From: Musa acuminata AAA Group
Lineage: Eukaryota; Streptophyta; Magnoliopsida; Zingiberales; Musaceae
Assembly (NCBI RefSeq): GCF_036884655.1
Contig: NC_088354.1
Coordinates: 10,394,501-10,458,500, forward strand
Direction: 5' to 3'
Length of the DNA stretch: 64,000 bases
Shown: one piece after another, positions 28,384-38,300 of the stretch
Numbering within the stretch: position 1 is the stretch's first letter
Layout: every line of letters begins with the position of its first letter
Notes under the pieces: model-generated
Told to the model about the DNA's origin: nothing
The model's input: only the letters and a program-made list of their open reading frames with translations
The model's database searches: none
Made by a program: the position numbers and the translations under genes

Positions 28384-28805
28384 ACATGTAGCAAATCTTA
28401 AGATGGCGTATTCCGAGTAATACTCCCACTCTTGTTCGATTCGGAGACGTATTAGGAAACCAAGTATGGCGTCTATATATACAGACGCCAAGGATTAGCT
28501 CATGCATTCAACTCCTCACAGCGCTTGAACGCACAACCAGACGAGAGAGAGAGAGAGAGATAGAGAGAGAAGAAGGCGGAGCACTCGGCGGTTTCAGCAA
28601 GAACATGAGCGCGAGCACCTCCACTGCTTCCACCAGCAGGCAGCGCCATCCACCATGCAGCACGACGCGGTGCCCGTGCGTGCACTTGGCGCTGCGGAGG
28701 GCGCGCGTTCGAGCCGATGACCCCGTTTGCGTGTTGCAGAAGCGGGTCGCCTACAGCGACAAGGACAAGGTGCAGCATCGCCTCCTCCTGCCCAGGGATC
28801 AGCTC
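28384..28805 (+). repeat. Left arm of a ~0.4-kb inverted duplication (promoter plus 5' CDS of B3-like gene)
   Basis: This arm is repeated in reverse complement at 30731-31136 with small indels (for example 3 bp near the outer end). It carries the TATA box, GA-rich leader and first ~65 codons of the intact B3-like gene. Confidence 0.88.
28441..28490 (+). promoter_or_regulatory. Core promoter with a palindromic TATA region
   Basis: The conserved upstream motif 'cgtattaggaaaccaag' (28448-28464) precedes a TATA box at 28474-28481. The TATA box sits in a hairpin-capable palindrome at 28467-28490 with 8-bp arms tggcgtct / agacgcca. The start codon follows about 115 bp later after a (GA)n-rich leader. 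Confidence 0.65.
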
Positions 28806-29210
28806 GACTGGCTCGTGCTGGAGCAACGCATGACCGCGGCGGAGAAGGCGCAGACGACAGACGGGGCCGGGTTGCCGGTCAAGGTTTTCGGTCGGTTTGG
28901 GAGGGAGTACAACCTCATCCTCAAGTACGTCACCTCCATCAAGGCCTACCGCATCATGGGACCCGAGTACATGTGGCTGGTGAAGGACAACGGGTTTCTG
29001 ACCGGCCAGTTTCTCCATCTCTGGGTGTTCCGAGCCCAGAACGCCGACGGAGCATCGGCGAGCGCCAACCCCGGCGGGCTTAGGATGGCCATCATAAACC
29101 ACGCAAAGGCCGAACAGGACGAGACGGTAGAGATGGACGCCGATCCTGAAGTGGTGTTGGCAGCAGAAACGCTGATGTGGATGAGCGAGAGGCCCAGCCA
29201 GTCTTCTTAG
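28605..29210 (+). CDS. Small B3-like (DUF313-type) protein, 201 aa, intronless
   Basis: A single frame from ATG 28605. After a Ser/Thr- and Arg-rich start (residues 1-35) a B3-like domain occupies about residues 36-150: DPVCVLQKRVAYSDKDKVQHR, LLLPRDQLDW, MTAAEKAQTT, GREYNLILKYV, YRIMGPEYMWLVKDNG, FLHLWVFRAQ, LRMAIINHAKAEQDE. It lacks the N-terminal basic and GIKRIIWK module found in the 328-aa relative at 12800-13786, so it is a shortened form made essentially of the domain. It is probably nuclear, but no target is known. It is GC-rich against AT-rich flanks. A 66-bp minisatellite starts 15 bp after its stop. Its first third is duplicated in inverted orientation 2 kb downstream. The frame is intact, so it may well be functional. 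Confidence 0.72.
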   Translation: MSASTSTASTSRQRHPPCSTTRCPCVHLALRRARVRADDPVCVLQKRVAYSDKDKVQHRLLLPRDQLDWLVLEQRMTAAEKAQTTDGAGLPVKVFGRFGREYNLILKYVTSIKAYRIMGPEYMWLVKDNGFLTGQFLHLWVFRAQNADGASASANPGGLRMAIINHAKAEQDETVEMDADPEVVLAAETLMWMSERPSQSS

Positions 29211-29224
29211 TCGACTTGTGGTTG

Positions 29225-29620
29225 TTGAATTGGAAGTGTCCACACCGAGTTTTATTTTCTGTTCATGATAGTTTACAGTCATAATTGTAATTGAATTGGA
29301 AGTTTCCACACTGAGTTTTATTTTCTGTTCATGATAGTTTACAGTCATAATTGTAATTGAATTGGAAGTTTCCACACTGAGTTTTATTTTCTGTTCATTA
29401 TAGTTTACAGTCATAATTGTAATTGAATTGGAAGTTTCCACACTGAGTTTTATTTTCTGTTCATTATAGTTTACAGTCATAATTGTAATTGAATTGGAAG
29501 TTTCCACACTGAGTTTTATTTTCTGTTCATTATAGTTTACAGTCATAATTGTAATTGAATTGGAAGTTTCCACACTGAGTTTTATTTTCTGTTCATTATA
29601 GTTTACAGTCATAATTGTAA
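29225..29620 (+). repeat. 66-bp minisatellite, six copies
   Basis: Six consecutive units of 66 bp, each beginning near 'ttgaattggaagtttccaca' and ending 'cagtcataattgta', run from 29225 to 29620. The first copy is the most diverged, and the last four are nearly identical. A (TAAA)n run follows at 29620-29641. The array lies in the 3' UTR or flank of the B3-like gene. The 66-bp period (22 codons) keeps an antisense frame open, an artefact. Confidence 0.95.
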
Positions 29621-29933
29621 TAAATAAATAAATAAATAAAGGTCTATATTTTGTTTTCTTTAATCTCTTTAAGCAGACAATTAAATTCAATTAATTACAC
29701 CTTCCATTACGTAATAAAATAAAGCTAGCCAATAAATTCTCGTAATAATAATATATTCTTGAAAGTCCAGATTAAAATTACAAAAGAATCCAACTCAAAG
29801 ACATCATCTATGATAGATTTTGTTTCCTGAAGCGTAGGAAATCTAAAGATTGAGATATCATTATATACCGAGTTGATTTGGTTACAACTCGTACATTGGC
29901 ATTAGAATCGAATTAGGATACCGAGTTGAGGTC

Positions 29934-29983
29934 GAGTCGCATTAGGAAACAAGGCGAGTGTATATATATATATATATATATAT
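29934..29983 (+). promoter_or_regulatory. Relic B3-like core promoter with (TA)n
   Basis: 'gagtcgcattaggaaacaagg' type motif (29934-29954) is followed by a TATA tract (29960-29983), as in the promoters of the two intact relatives. It stands upstream of the relic at 30137-30325. Confidence 0.55.
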
Positions 29984-30136
29984 TGAGGAGAAAGCTCAAG
30001 GTAACTCGTTCTTATTCGTGCTAGCTTTGATTCCACCGATTTCATCATGTTCCTCCCTCCCTTAATTAATTTAGTGTGCACAACAAGTTTTAGATAAAGA
30101 AAACTTACAACATATATATATATGTTGAGGAGAATC

Positions 30137-30325
30137 ATGGCCGTCTAGAAAAGAAAGAGAGAGGAGGAAGGGAGCAAGAAAAGAGAGAAAGACAAGAAAA
30201 TAAGAGTTAGCAAAGGCGAAGGGGATGAAGAGAAGTTGTTAACGGAGCAGGGGATCAAGAGAATCGTGTGGAAGCTGAAGGGTAAATCGCACGGCGTCAC
30301 GACGATGGATGGTGCAGGGTGTTAG
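30137..30325 (+). pseudogene. Relic of the N-terminal module of a B3-like gene
   Basis: An ATG at 30137 is followed by an in-frame TAG at codon 4, then a Lys/Arg/Glu-rich stretch and LLTEQGIKRIVWKLKGK, clearly related to LKKLGIKRIIWKVNGK of the 328-aa relative. The frame ends at TAG 30323-30325, after which homology is lost. It thus represents only the N-terminal exon-like module of a full-length paralogue; the B3 part is missing or displaced. Confidence 0.65.
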
Positions 30326-30711
30326 GTTGACAATCCACATATTGAGCCCATTGCGGGTTTTAACAACGCACAGCCCACCCCATTTGACCTAACAAAATTA
30401 GGGGGTACGATGGTTGTGTTTTTGGAGCAGAAAAAAAGGCAGTACCAAGTGGAAAAATTGCAACAGCAATTTGATTCAAAAAGGAGGAGAAAAAAATAAA
30501 AAAAATAAGAAAAATAAATGGAAGAAAACAATGACAACTCAGAGAGACAATTCTCTTGGGGTGAATTTAGATGTTATGCACAGTGACATGATCCTTATAT
30601 CTCAGTTATTCTTTTGTGATTGTTGTTAGGGTTTTGAGCAAGAGATTGAGATTTGTATATTCATTATTCTTATAGTGGATTATCTCTAGTTTGTCCTGTG
30701 ATTTTTACCCT

Positions 30712-30927
30712 TCATATTGAAAGGGTTTTTGAGTTGATCCCGGGGCGGAGGAGGTGATGCTGCACCTTGTCCTTGACGGTGTAGGCGACCAGCTTCTGCA
30801 ACACGCAAACGAGGTCATCGGCTCGAACGCGCGCCCTCCGCAGCGCCAAGTGCACACACCGGCACCGCGTCGTGCTGCATGGTGGATGGCGCTGCCCGGT
30901 GGAAGCAGTGGAGGTGCTCGCGCTCAT
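30712..30927 (-). pseudogene. Inverted, truncated B3-like copy
   Basis: On the minus strand ATG 30925-30927 starts MSASTSTASTG and follows the intact gene at 28605 for about 65 residues (CVHLALRRARVRADD, VQHHLLRPG), then diverges and stops at 30712. Its upstream region (to 31136) duplicates the intact gene's promoter. It lacks most of the B3 domain and is almost certainly non-functional. Confidence 0.8.
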
Positions 30928-31136
30928 GTTCGTGCTGAAACCGCCGTGCTCCGCCTTCTTCTCTCTCTCTCTCGTCTGGTTGTTGCGTTCAAGCGCAGTG
31001 AGGAGTTGAATGCATGAGCTAATCCTTAGCGTCAATATATATAGACGCCATACTTGGTTGCCTAATACGTCTCCGAATCGAACAAGAGGGGGATTATTAC
31101 TCGGAATACGCGACCTTAAGATTTGCTACGACATGT
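30731..31136 (-). repeat. Right arm of the inverted B3-like duplication
   Basis: Reverse complement of 28384-28805. It includes the conserved 'cttggttgcctaatacgtct' (reverse of the promoter motif) near 31052-31071 and a TATATA tract near 31036. Confidence 0.88.
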
Positions 31137-31199
31137 AAAGAAATAATTCCAACCTATTACTTGAGATAGGCGCATCGGATATCAAACACCAATTACTCG

Positions 31200-31545
31200 A
31201 GACAACAACCCCGTTTGCGTTCAGCAGAGGAGACTAACCCGTAGTGACGTTGACAGAAAGTAGCATCGGCTCCTCCTTCCCAAGGATCAACTCAAACTCC
31301 AAGGCACGATGACCACCGCGGAGATGTGGACGACGGAAAAAAGGCCGCCTGCCGATCATGATTCTGGACTGGGTGTGGAGGGAGTACAACCTCATTCTCG
31401 AGTTCATCGCGTCCATCAGCACCTATGGCTTCATGGGAGCCGTTTTTACTACAGATGGACGAGAACCAGTTTCCGACAGGCCACTTTGATGACCTCGAGT
31501 GTACCATACGGCGGAGCAAGAAAGCTGACCGGCAGTAGGAGGAGG
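31200..31545 (+). pseudogene. Second B3-like relic with stop and frame changes
   Basis: Translation fragments recall the domain in order: NPVCVQQRR, LTRSDVDRK, an in-frame stop, HRLLLPKDQLKLQG, MTTAEMWTTEK, then, after a frame change, equivalents of the GREYNLILxF and YxIMG segments. Several indels and a stop make it inactive. Confidence 0.65.
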
Positions 31546-32191
31546 TAATTAATTGGCAGCTAACGCCGCCGTGCAACAAGGAAAGCTCTCACCGCGACAC
31601 ACCGTGAAGGCGGAATTCTTCCTTGTGTCTCCAATTTGTTGACGCTTTCGATGTTGATGGGAACGAGAGGAAGCTAATAAATGCAAGACGATGCATGCAC
31701 TTATCGAAGTAAATTAAGCACAAGAAAGCATATCTTTTGCTCCCATCGAGAAGAAGAGATGCCTGCATCGGTGACCAAAAAAATGTGACACTATATCTTT
31801 TTACTGGATTCTGTTCGGTTTTATCTGGTCCGATCCAATTTGATCTTTCCTTCTTTCTTCTTTTGCACCTCTTCTTACGTGCTCTTTCTCTCTTCTTTCT
31901 TCATATGAATCGTCAACCACATCCCAAAGGTCTTGAGAGATGAATAGAGTCTGCATTTGACTTGCTCCAGTAATCATAGTGCTCTCCCTTTCGGAAAAGA
32001 TGGCATTGAAGGAAAGATCACACAGCATACATAAGAATAGGGCTAAGAAGTTCTCCCTTTCGGAAGAGAGTATTCTGTCTATTTGGTTTAATCTAAAACC
32101 CTAATTGCACACACTTCATATACTGAAATTACATATGAGCCTTTGACGGCCAGCTTATTAGGGACCTCATGGGAAGCACACAGCCACCACC
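31546..32191. other. Intergenic right of the B3-like cluster
   Basis: 31546-31640 may be the decayed tail of the last B3-like relic. 31780-31960 contains a TTCTT-rich tract. 32040-32191 is probably the 3' UTR of the DUF2921 gene. No gene seen. Confidence 0.45.
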
Positions 32192-34657
32192 CTACCGCTG
32201 CTGCACGTATATGATCACAGCAAACACAAATCCTTGACAAGGAGCGATTAGATCCCACATTGATGAATAGTAATTTCCATCGTCACTGGCGTAGATGTAC
32301 GACGAACTGACATGAGGTACGTACCGATGAGCTCGATACAAATCGTATAGATGCGGCATTGCTCGAATGATTGTGATTCCGAGGTAGAAGAAGGCAGTTA
32401 GGGTGTTGCCTCTCGAGTTCCTGCTGATGTTGAGGATGATCTGAGGGAGCAAGAAGCCATCAACCACCAACCCGGCGTATGAGATCAGTTCTTCCCAGCC
32501 CTGCAGCTGGAGTAGCCAGATGAGAAGCCCCCCGGCAAAGTACAGAGGCAAACACACCATGAGTGCTGCCCTCTGCCTTTTGCTCTCCTCTGGTGATCTC
32601 AGAGACCATGCCACCTGAAGCAAGCGGAAGGACAGGAAGAACGCCACCGTGGACATGACCCTGACGATGGTCTCGTTAACCTCGATCCACCCCCCGCTCC
32701 GCAGGAGCACGTTCTGCCTCTTACGGGCCACGAACAGGGCTTCAAAGTTCAGCACGGAGGGGATCATGTAGCCGAGCACGAGGAGAACCAGCATGGCGAT
32801 CGACATGGAGGGAAGGGCGTCCGGGTGCTTCTTGGAGTGGAGGATCTGAGACCGGATGCAGATGCATGACAAGGTGAGGGAGACCAAAGCCATGGCGATC
32901 TCGACATCCATCCTCCACATCGAATCGACTGCCTCCGACTCGTACATGTGATCGGATGAGACGTCGATCGGGTGGAAGAAGAGGGAGTCCCGCTTGTTCC
33001 TCGTGCTGCTTATGGTGCCGCTGATGTGCTCCCCGGCCTTGGGATCGAGAGGTCTCAGCTGGATCTTAATCAGGATCTCGCAGTCGATGGAATCTAGGAA
33101 TCGACATCCTCGCATACAGATGGTTCCACTCGCAGCATCGTAGATCCCTTCTGCAGCGATCTCTAAGAATCCATCGGAAGGAACAGAGTTGAATTTGTAG
33201 CTTATCGCATAGCTTACGTTCCTGATCGTGCTGTGGTGCTCGTCGTCCATCTCTATCAGATCAGCTGCAGATGCCGAGCTTTCTGCCGGCGCCATGGCAG
33301 TGTCACCGTCGCCATAATATGTGTCTCCGATCGACAACACCCTCGCCTGCCCCCACCCTCGCCTGCCGCCATCATCCTTCAAAGAGACCGAGAATCCCAT
33401 GTCACCAGGAGATCTTCCATTCGGATATCTTATCTTGCCCCGCGTAGCTCCACCGGTCGCGCTGCATGAGCTCCGGACAGAATCTATTGAAGTGTACTTA
33501 TACTTGATTGGCCCAGGAATCGTGTTCATATGACTTCCCAGACTCTGGAACGAGATCGTGCTGAAGTAGCCGACGTCGTTCGTGTTCTTGTTGCTCCAAA
33601 TCCTGCCCACGACGTTGCTCCTACTCTGCAGCGTCATGGCCGCTGGAACCCACAAGCTCAATCCGATCGTGCAATCACCGACAGAGTAATTGGCCTTTGA
33701 ATTCCGCCCCTTAAGGATGCGGCAAGTTAAAAGGCAGAGCTGATTCCTACTGCGATCCCAGTAGCCTTCTCCGACCAAGGAAATCTCGGACGCTATGTTC
33801 TCGTATCTGCTGCTGACATTGGAGAATCCGATGGACAGATGCAACATCCCGTCCTGTTGACAGATCATGTTGAAGGCCATATATCTCGAGGAGAATCCAA
33901 GACTCCCACCTAATCTATATGTTCGACCATGCATGTGTGAATGGAGGAAAGAACAAGTCGAAGCAGGCTCGAAGCCCAACGATTCCTCCTCGAATCTGCG
34001 AGGGGAACATGAACTGTTGGCTTGAGGGATCATGGTATAGTCGTACCCGTTCTGAGCGTAAGCTGAAAGCCAAATGGGATCGAAGTGGTTGGGACTGCCG
34101 GCGGGATCCCAGCTCTGCAGACTGCCGCTCACCAGGGAGGAAGTGATGTTGGATGTTTTGGGGAAATCGAGCTTTAGAACTGCAGAGAGATAGAGAGGCT
34201 CACCGAGATGTTGGGGTTCAGGTTGGCGGAAATCACCATCGCCGACCATGCAAAGCTTGCCGGTTGATTCGGACCAGAAGCCGAAAGCGTTGAAGGTGAG
34301 GTAAGTTTGGATGGAGTCATGGAAGGATAAGGTCCCGGCGACTTGGTAGGTGCCGGGGGATCGCGTCTTGTGGAGGTAAGTGGAGTGGAACTGGAAGGAG
34401 GAAGAGCCATTGAAGCCGGAGTCCGAGCGGAAGAGGTCTCCACCACCAGAGAAGTAGCCGTTTGATATGAAGATGGCGGAACCAAAACGGAGGCTGGTGG
34501 CCATGGATTGAGGGACGACGGAGCTGCAATGGTCGTCATAGGAAATCTCAGCTGCTGAAGAAGAGGAAAAGAGTGCGAGGAGGAGGATGATGAGGAAGAG
34601 TGGAATATGCAGGTAATAGGCAGAGGAAACGAAGGTCGGGAAGATGATGAGAGCCAT
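32192..34657 (-). CDS. DUF2921 family membrane protein, 821 aa, intronless
   Basis: A single frame from ATG 34655-34657. A signal peptide (FLIILLLALFSSSSAAEIS) is followed by a large extracytoplasmic region of about 570 residues with two repeated modules (for example YQVAGTLSF, FNAFGFWSESTGKLCMVGDGDF, and later CRFLDSIDCEILIKIQL, SGTISS), typical of DUF2921. The C-terminal 230 residues hold about seven hydrophobic segments, including EIAMALVSLTLSCICIRSQI, SIAMLVLLVLGYMIPSVL, VMSTVAFFLSFRLLQVAW, VCLPLYFAGGLLIWLLQL, YAGLVVDGFLLPQIILNIS and GFVFAVIIYVQQR. Absence of introns is normal for the family. The function of DUF2921 proteins is not established; a role at the plasma or endomembrane is inferred from topology. 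The length is slightly below the 900-1000 aa of many relatives. Confidence 0.85.
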   Translation of the reverse strand: MALIIFPTFVSSAYYLHIPLFLIILLLALFSSSSAAEISYDDHCSSVVPQSMATSLRFGSAIFISNGYFSGGGDLFRSDSGFNGSSSFQFHSTYLHKTRSPGTYQVAGTLSFHDSIQTYLTFNAFGFWSESTGKLCMVGDGDFRQPEPQHLGEPLYLSAVLKLDFPKTSNITSSLVSGSLQSWDPAGSPNHFDPIWLSAYAQNGYDYTMIPQANSSCSPRRFEEESLGFEPASTCSFLHSHMHGRTYRLGGSLGFSSRYMAFNMICQQDGMLHLSIGFSNVSSRYENIASEISLVGEGYWDRSRNQLCLLTCRILKGRNSKANYSVGDCTIGLSLWVPAAMTLQSRSNVVGRIWSNKNTNDVGYFSTISFQSLGSHMNTIPGPIKYKYTSIDSVRSSCSATGGATRGKIRYPNGRSPGDMGFSVSLKDDGGRRGWGQARVLSIGDTYYGDGDTAMAPAESSASAADLIEMDDEHHSTIRNVSYAISYKFNSVPSDGFLEIAAEGIYDAASGTICMRGCRFLDSIDCEILIKIQLRPLDPKAGEHISGTISSTRNKRDSLFFHPIDVSSDHMYESEAVDSMWRMDVEIAMALVSLTLSCICIRSQILHSKKHPDALPSMSIAMLVLLVLGYMIPSVLNFEALFVARKRQNVLLRSGGWIEVNETIVRVMSTVAFFLSFRLLQVAWSLRSPEESKRQRAALMVCLPLYFAGGLLIWLLQLQGWEELISYAGLVVDGFLLPQIILNISRNSRGNTLTAFFYLGITIIRAMPHLYDLYRAHRYVPHVSSSYIYASDDGNYYSSMWDLIAPCQGFVFAVIIYVQQR

Positions 34658-35385
34658 GGCAATCTTGCACAGAGCACGAAGAAGAAAGCCAGTTGGCTGC
34701 CCATTATATTACAACCGACAGCCGTATTATGCTGACTACGAGTAGACAAATTTAATGCTCGTCAAATATATCCCTTTAAATTTAAATTATTTTTATATCT
34801 ATCTTTAACTACGTTTAGATTAGTCTCAATATTATTAATAATATATATAATAAATAGTTCGAAATAAATAGTATTTAGAGATAGATATACTGTAATTTTC
34901 TGAACGTGTGAAGCGGATCCAGGATCTGGCGGTAGATCTAATGTATATAAAAAGTCTTTTTGCGTTGACTTGAAAGTCAATTTAAGGGGCTGAGAAAGTC
35001 GTCGTCGGTTGACAATTTACATGAGTGGAGGTTGCTTCATTGTTCACAACATGGGGCTTTGATTGGCATCTGTGCTTCTTTGAGTCTTCATTTCCTTTTT
35101 TATTTTTCGACAATGGAAATTGGGAAGGAAGCTTTTCGATGATTTTAGTATCTTGTGCAGAATAATAAAGCTTGAGCTGAACCAAACAAAGTTCTCCATT
35201 TCACCTTTGACAATCCATCTTGGAATATCAAAGAACATTGAAACATGTTGTTCTGTCGCCTACAAATTTCTTAATTTGTTATTGAATGAATTCATTAACT
35301 TTGAACTCCTCGAAATTAAAACTTATTTTGAGCAACAGAAATAGCCCAGAAAATATAATGTAGGAAAAGCTACACTTTCTGTTCA
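34658..35385. other. Intergenic between DUF2921 and MFDR genes
   Basis: AT-rich DNA. The left side is the DUF2921 promoter (the minus strand has 'tatataaaaag'-like sequence nowhere close enough to call). The right side, near 35345-35385, is the 3' UTR of the reductase gene. Short frames here are not recognisable. Confidence 0.4.
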
Positions 35386-38300
35386 TCATCCAAGTGCAGC
35401 TTTGAGGAGCTCATCCCATGTTGTTAGCTTTTCTCTTGGCTTGTTTCTCAGTTGACCTTCCAACTTTTCCATGGAGTCTATCTTCTCCCATCCACCGAAT
35501 GGCACAAACCTGACATTCTTATCTTCCAGAGCTTGGAGGAGCCCTTGCCTGCCTGGTTTAGGTGATCCGGATGACGACGCAATCAAACCGTTATCGATGT
35601 CTTCCAAAATGCTTGCAACCTGCAAATGTTAAACACCAAAATCAATCACCTTGACGAAGACACTAACGACCTGATCAAAATTTTCTTTATCAAGGTGGTG
35701 AAGATTCGTGCTCCCTAAGCCTTAAAAGACTTGCTATGATCTTGCTGTAAGCTTTAAACCACTTGGATAGATGAAGTCTGGAGGCAAGCTTGCTCATGTA
35801 TATATAACTGATCTTACTTTTTACAGTACAAAACAATGTTCTATGCAGTTGTATGTGCAAAATAGAGGTTTGTTGCAACTATTCCGTCTTGATGTTAATT
35901 TTGTGACATATATTCCATGTTAAACACAGTCTACGAGTTATCCAAGGAAGACATCAACTTACAGTTTCTTCAGCACAATAGAGGTTTGTTGCAACTATTC
36001 CTGTCGGCCCTCTTTTCAACCACCCAACAACATATAATCCTTGCTCTATGTTAACATTCTCGGGCTGGTCGCTGCTGAGCACTCTGCCTTTCACATTGGG
36101 TACTACACCTGCTGATAGCCATTGTTGGAAAAAACCCAAGTGATGTGTAAGGAAAGAAGTCTACTATAAACTAACTTAAAATAAAATGAAAAATTACAAA
36201 AACTACATCATTTGGACAAACTAAAAATAGTTGAAATTTTAATTCTGCATATTATTGCATATAGCTAACCCTTCAGGTTTTAGCTTTTATTTGTACTAAT
36301 GAAACTTGTAAAATCCACCAGAAGTAATGCTGCCAAAGGGCCTTGAGAACCAACCTCTGTATTTATCAAAAGGCAATCCATCAACCGGCACAGATTTGTA
36401 ACCAATGCTCTTCAATACCAAACTAAAACATGTAGAGTTCAAATTAGATGGTGAAGCTGATGCAGAGGAACACAAGCTCTCATGGTCTCATTGAACTGTA
36501 AAATTCACAATCTCCAAATCCAAATGGCAGCATACCAGAGTAAATTGGAGTACATACCCACAATTGAGGCCTTCAAACTGTCCAGTTCCAATCGCAACCT
36601 GTTTTCCGGAAAGACCATTTGCTGTGCAAATGACAAATGTCATGTCATAGGTTACACAGAAAGAAATGTGGCTGAAGCAATTTTATATTTAAACAGATCA
36701 TGAAATCTTGCATGTAAGAGTAAATTGGAAGAATTAAGCACGGTGGCCCAGCCCTTTTAAAGAGCAAGTTGCTCTCCAGATCTAACCTTTCAGACAAGTC
36801 TTTTCAAGTCGTACACCTCCAACTCTGGACTCATCCTCTGAAGGCACGAATTTGTCGGGTTTCCTGAAGAATATAAAATGAAGTTCTCGCTGGCCAGCAA
36901 AATCATGTCTCTGATGGGAAGTAGCTGATTTACATAGCAAATCATAGACTCGTCTCTGAATTCTACTAGCCTTTAGTTCTTCCTGTAATTAGAAAGAGAC
37001 AGAAAAAGCCTCAAGTTCTTTTATATTATATTTTTGAAACCTAAGTAGTAAGTAAACCTTAAAAAAACACCACAAGTATATCAGATATCACGAAAATTGA
37101 TAGTAAAACAAAATCCAAAGCCAGCAGTTAGTGAAGGGGAATGCCCTTAAAGATAGTGGATTGTGAACTTGCATATCAAACAAAACTGAGTTGATAAGTC
37201 AACTAGTAAATAATATAATTTGACTGCAAATGCAAGTAGAATAATCAAACTAATTTAGATCTCGAGTGCAAATTAGCAAGTAATATGTATTTCAATGTAA
37301 TGATGTAATACTTAAAAATGGGAAATCATTGTCAAATGATAGGATGTGTAAAAGCAAGTGAATCTCAAACAAACAAAATATAGTTTTAGTGATTGTACTG
37401 TAGTTGATGCATACTTCATCAGCAGGAGATATAACTAGATCAGCTTCCCGAATGTGAACTTGCAGATTTTTCATGCCTGCACAAGTCATTCCAAAATAGA
37501 GAGAAAATATAATACCATAAAGGCCAATATGAAGGACTCAACAGTCTTAAACCATAACTTCCATAAGAAATTAGCCAGACTAGGCTGTGGTAAGTGACAG
37601 CTATACATATGAACAGGAATAAAATAGCTTGTGCATGCGTCTCAGATATTGTTGTTAAACCCCTATTCTCAATCACTTTTAACCAGTCACAGCTTTTCTC
37701 TTAACAGCTTGAGATACTGAATCTTGATCATTTTCATTTTTTTTAATATTTTTATATCCACATAGATGGTAATGTTAAAGAATTCTTCTTGCAGCCATCA
37801 AAATAATTAAATTTCATATGAAAAGGATATGCAAAAACAATCACTAGAAGCATAATAAGTAGCCATTGCTAAAACATATCCCTACAGAAGTGAAATCCCA
37901 TAGTTATCCAGCAAACTCTTTGTTGCTTGGAGCATGATTTTAGATATCAATATTCAATGATATCGATACACATACTGACCAAGGATCATACCAGACAATG
38001 TAGCTCAATATCGGTCGCTATTCGTTTTTCATTATAACTCAGCAGTATAGATCAGTATACCACCAGTATACCAATATTGTACCCATCTAACAAGTAGTCG
38101 AAATCAGTATTGGGTCAGTATTTACAATTTGGGCTTCGAAAATTGAATTCTTTCATAGTCATACTTGCACAGTTGGAAATTGCATGTATAAAGGAACATA
38201 AGCCTTTGACGACTAATGCAAATTTGGTTTTACAAGTAAATAAGTATGCAGTTCCCATTTTTCTAATAATGAAATACACAGTGATATGTGCTGTGGTCAA

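Noticed and set aside
28500..29690. Long antisense open frame with 22-residue repeats opposite the B3-like gene
   Set aside because: The repeats are the 66-bp minisatellite read in a frame kept open by its codon-multiple period, and the rest is the GC-rich shadow of the sense gene. No domain or start context supports it.
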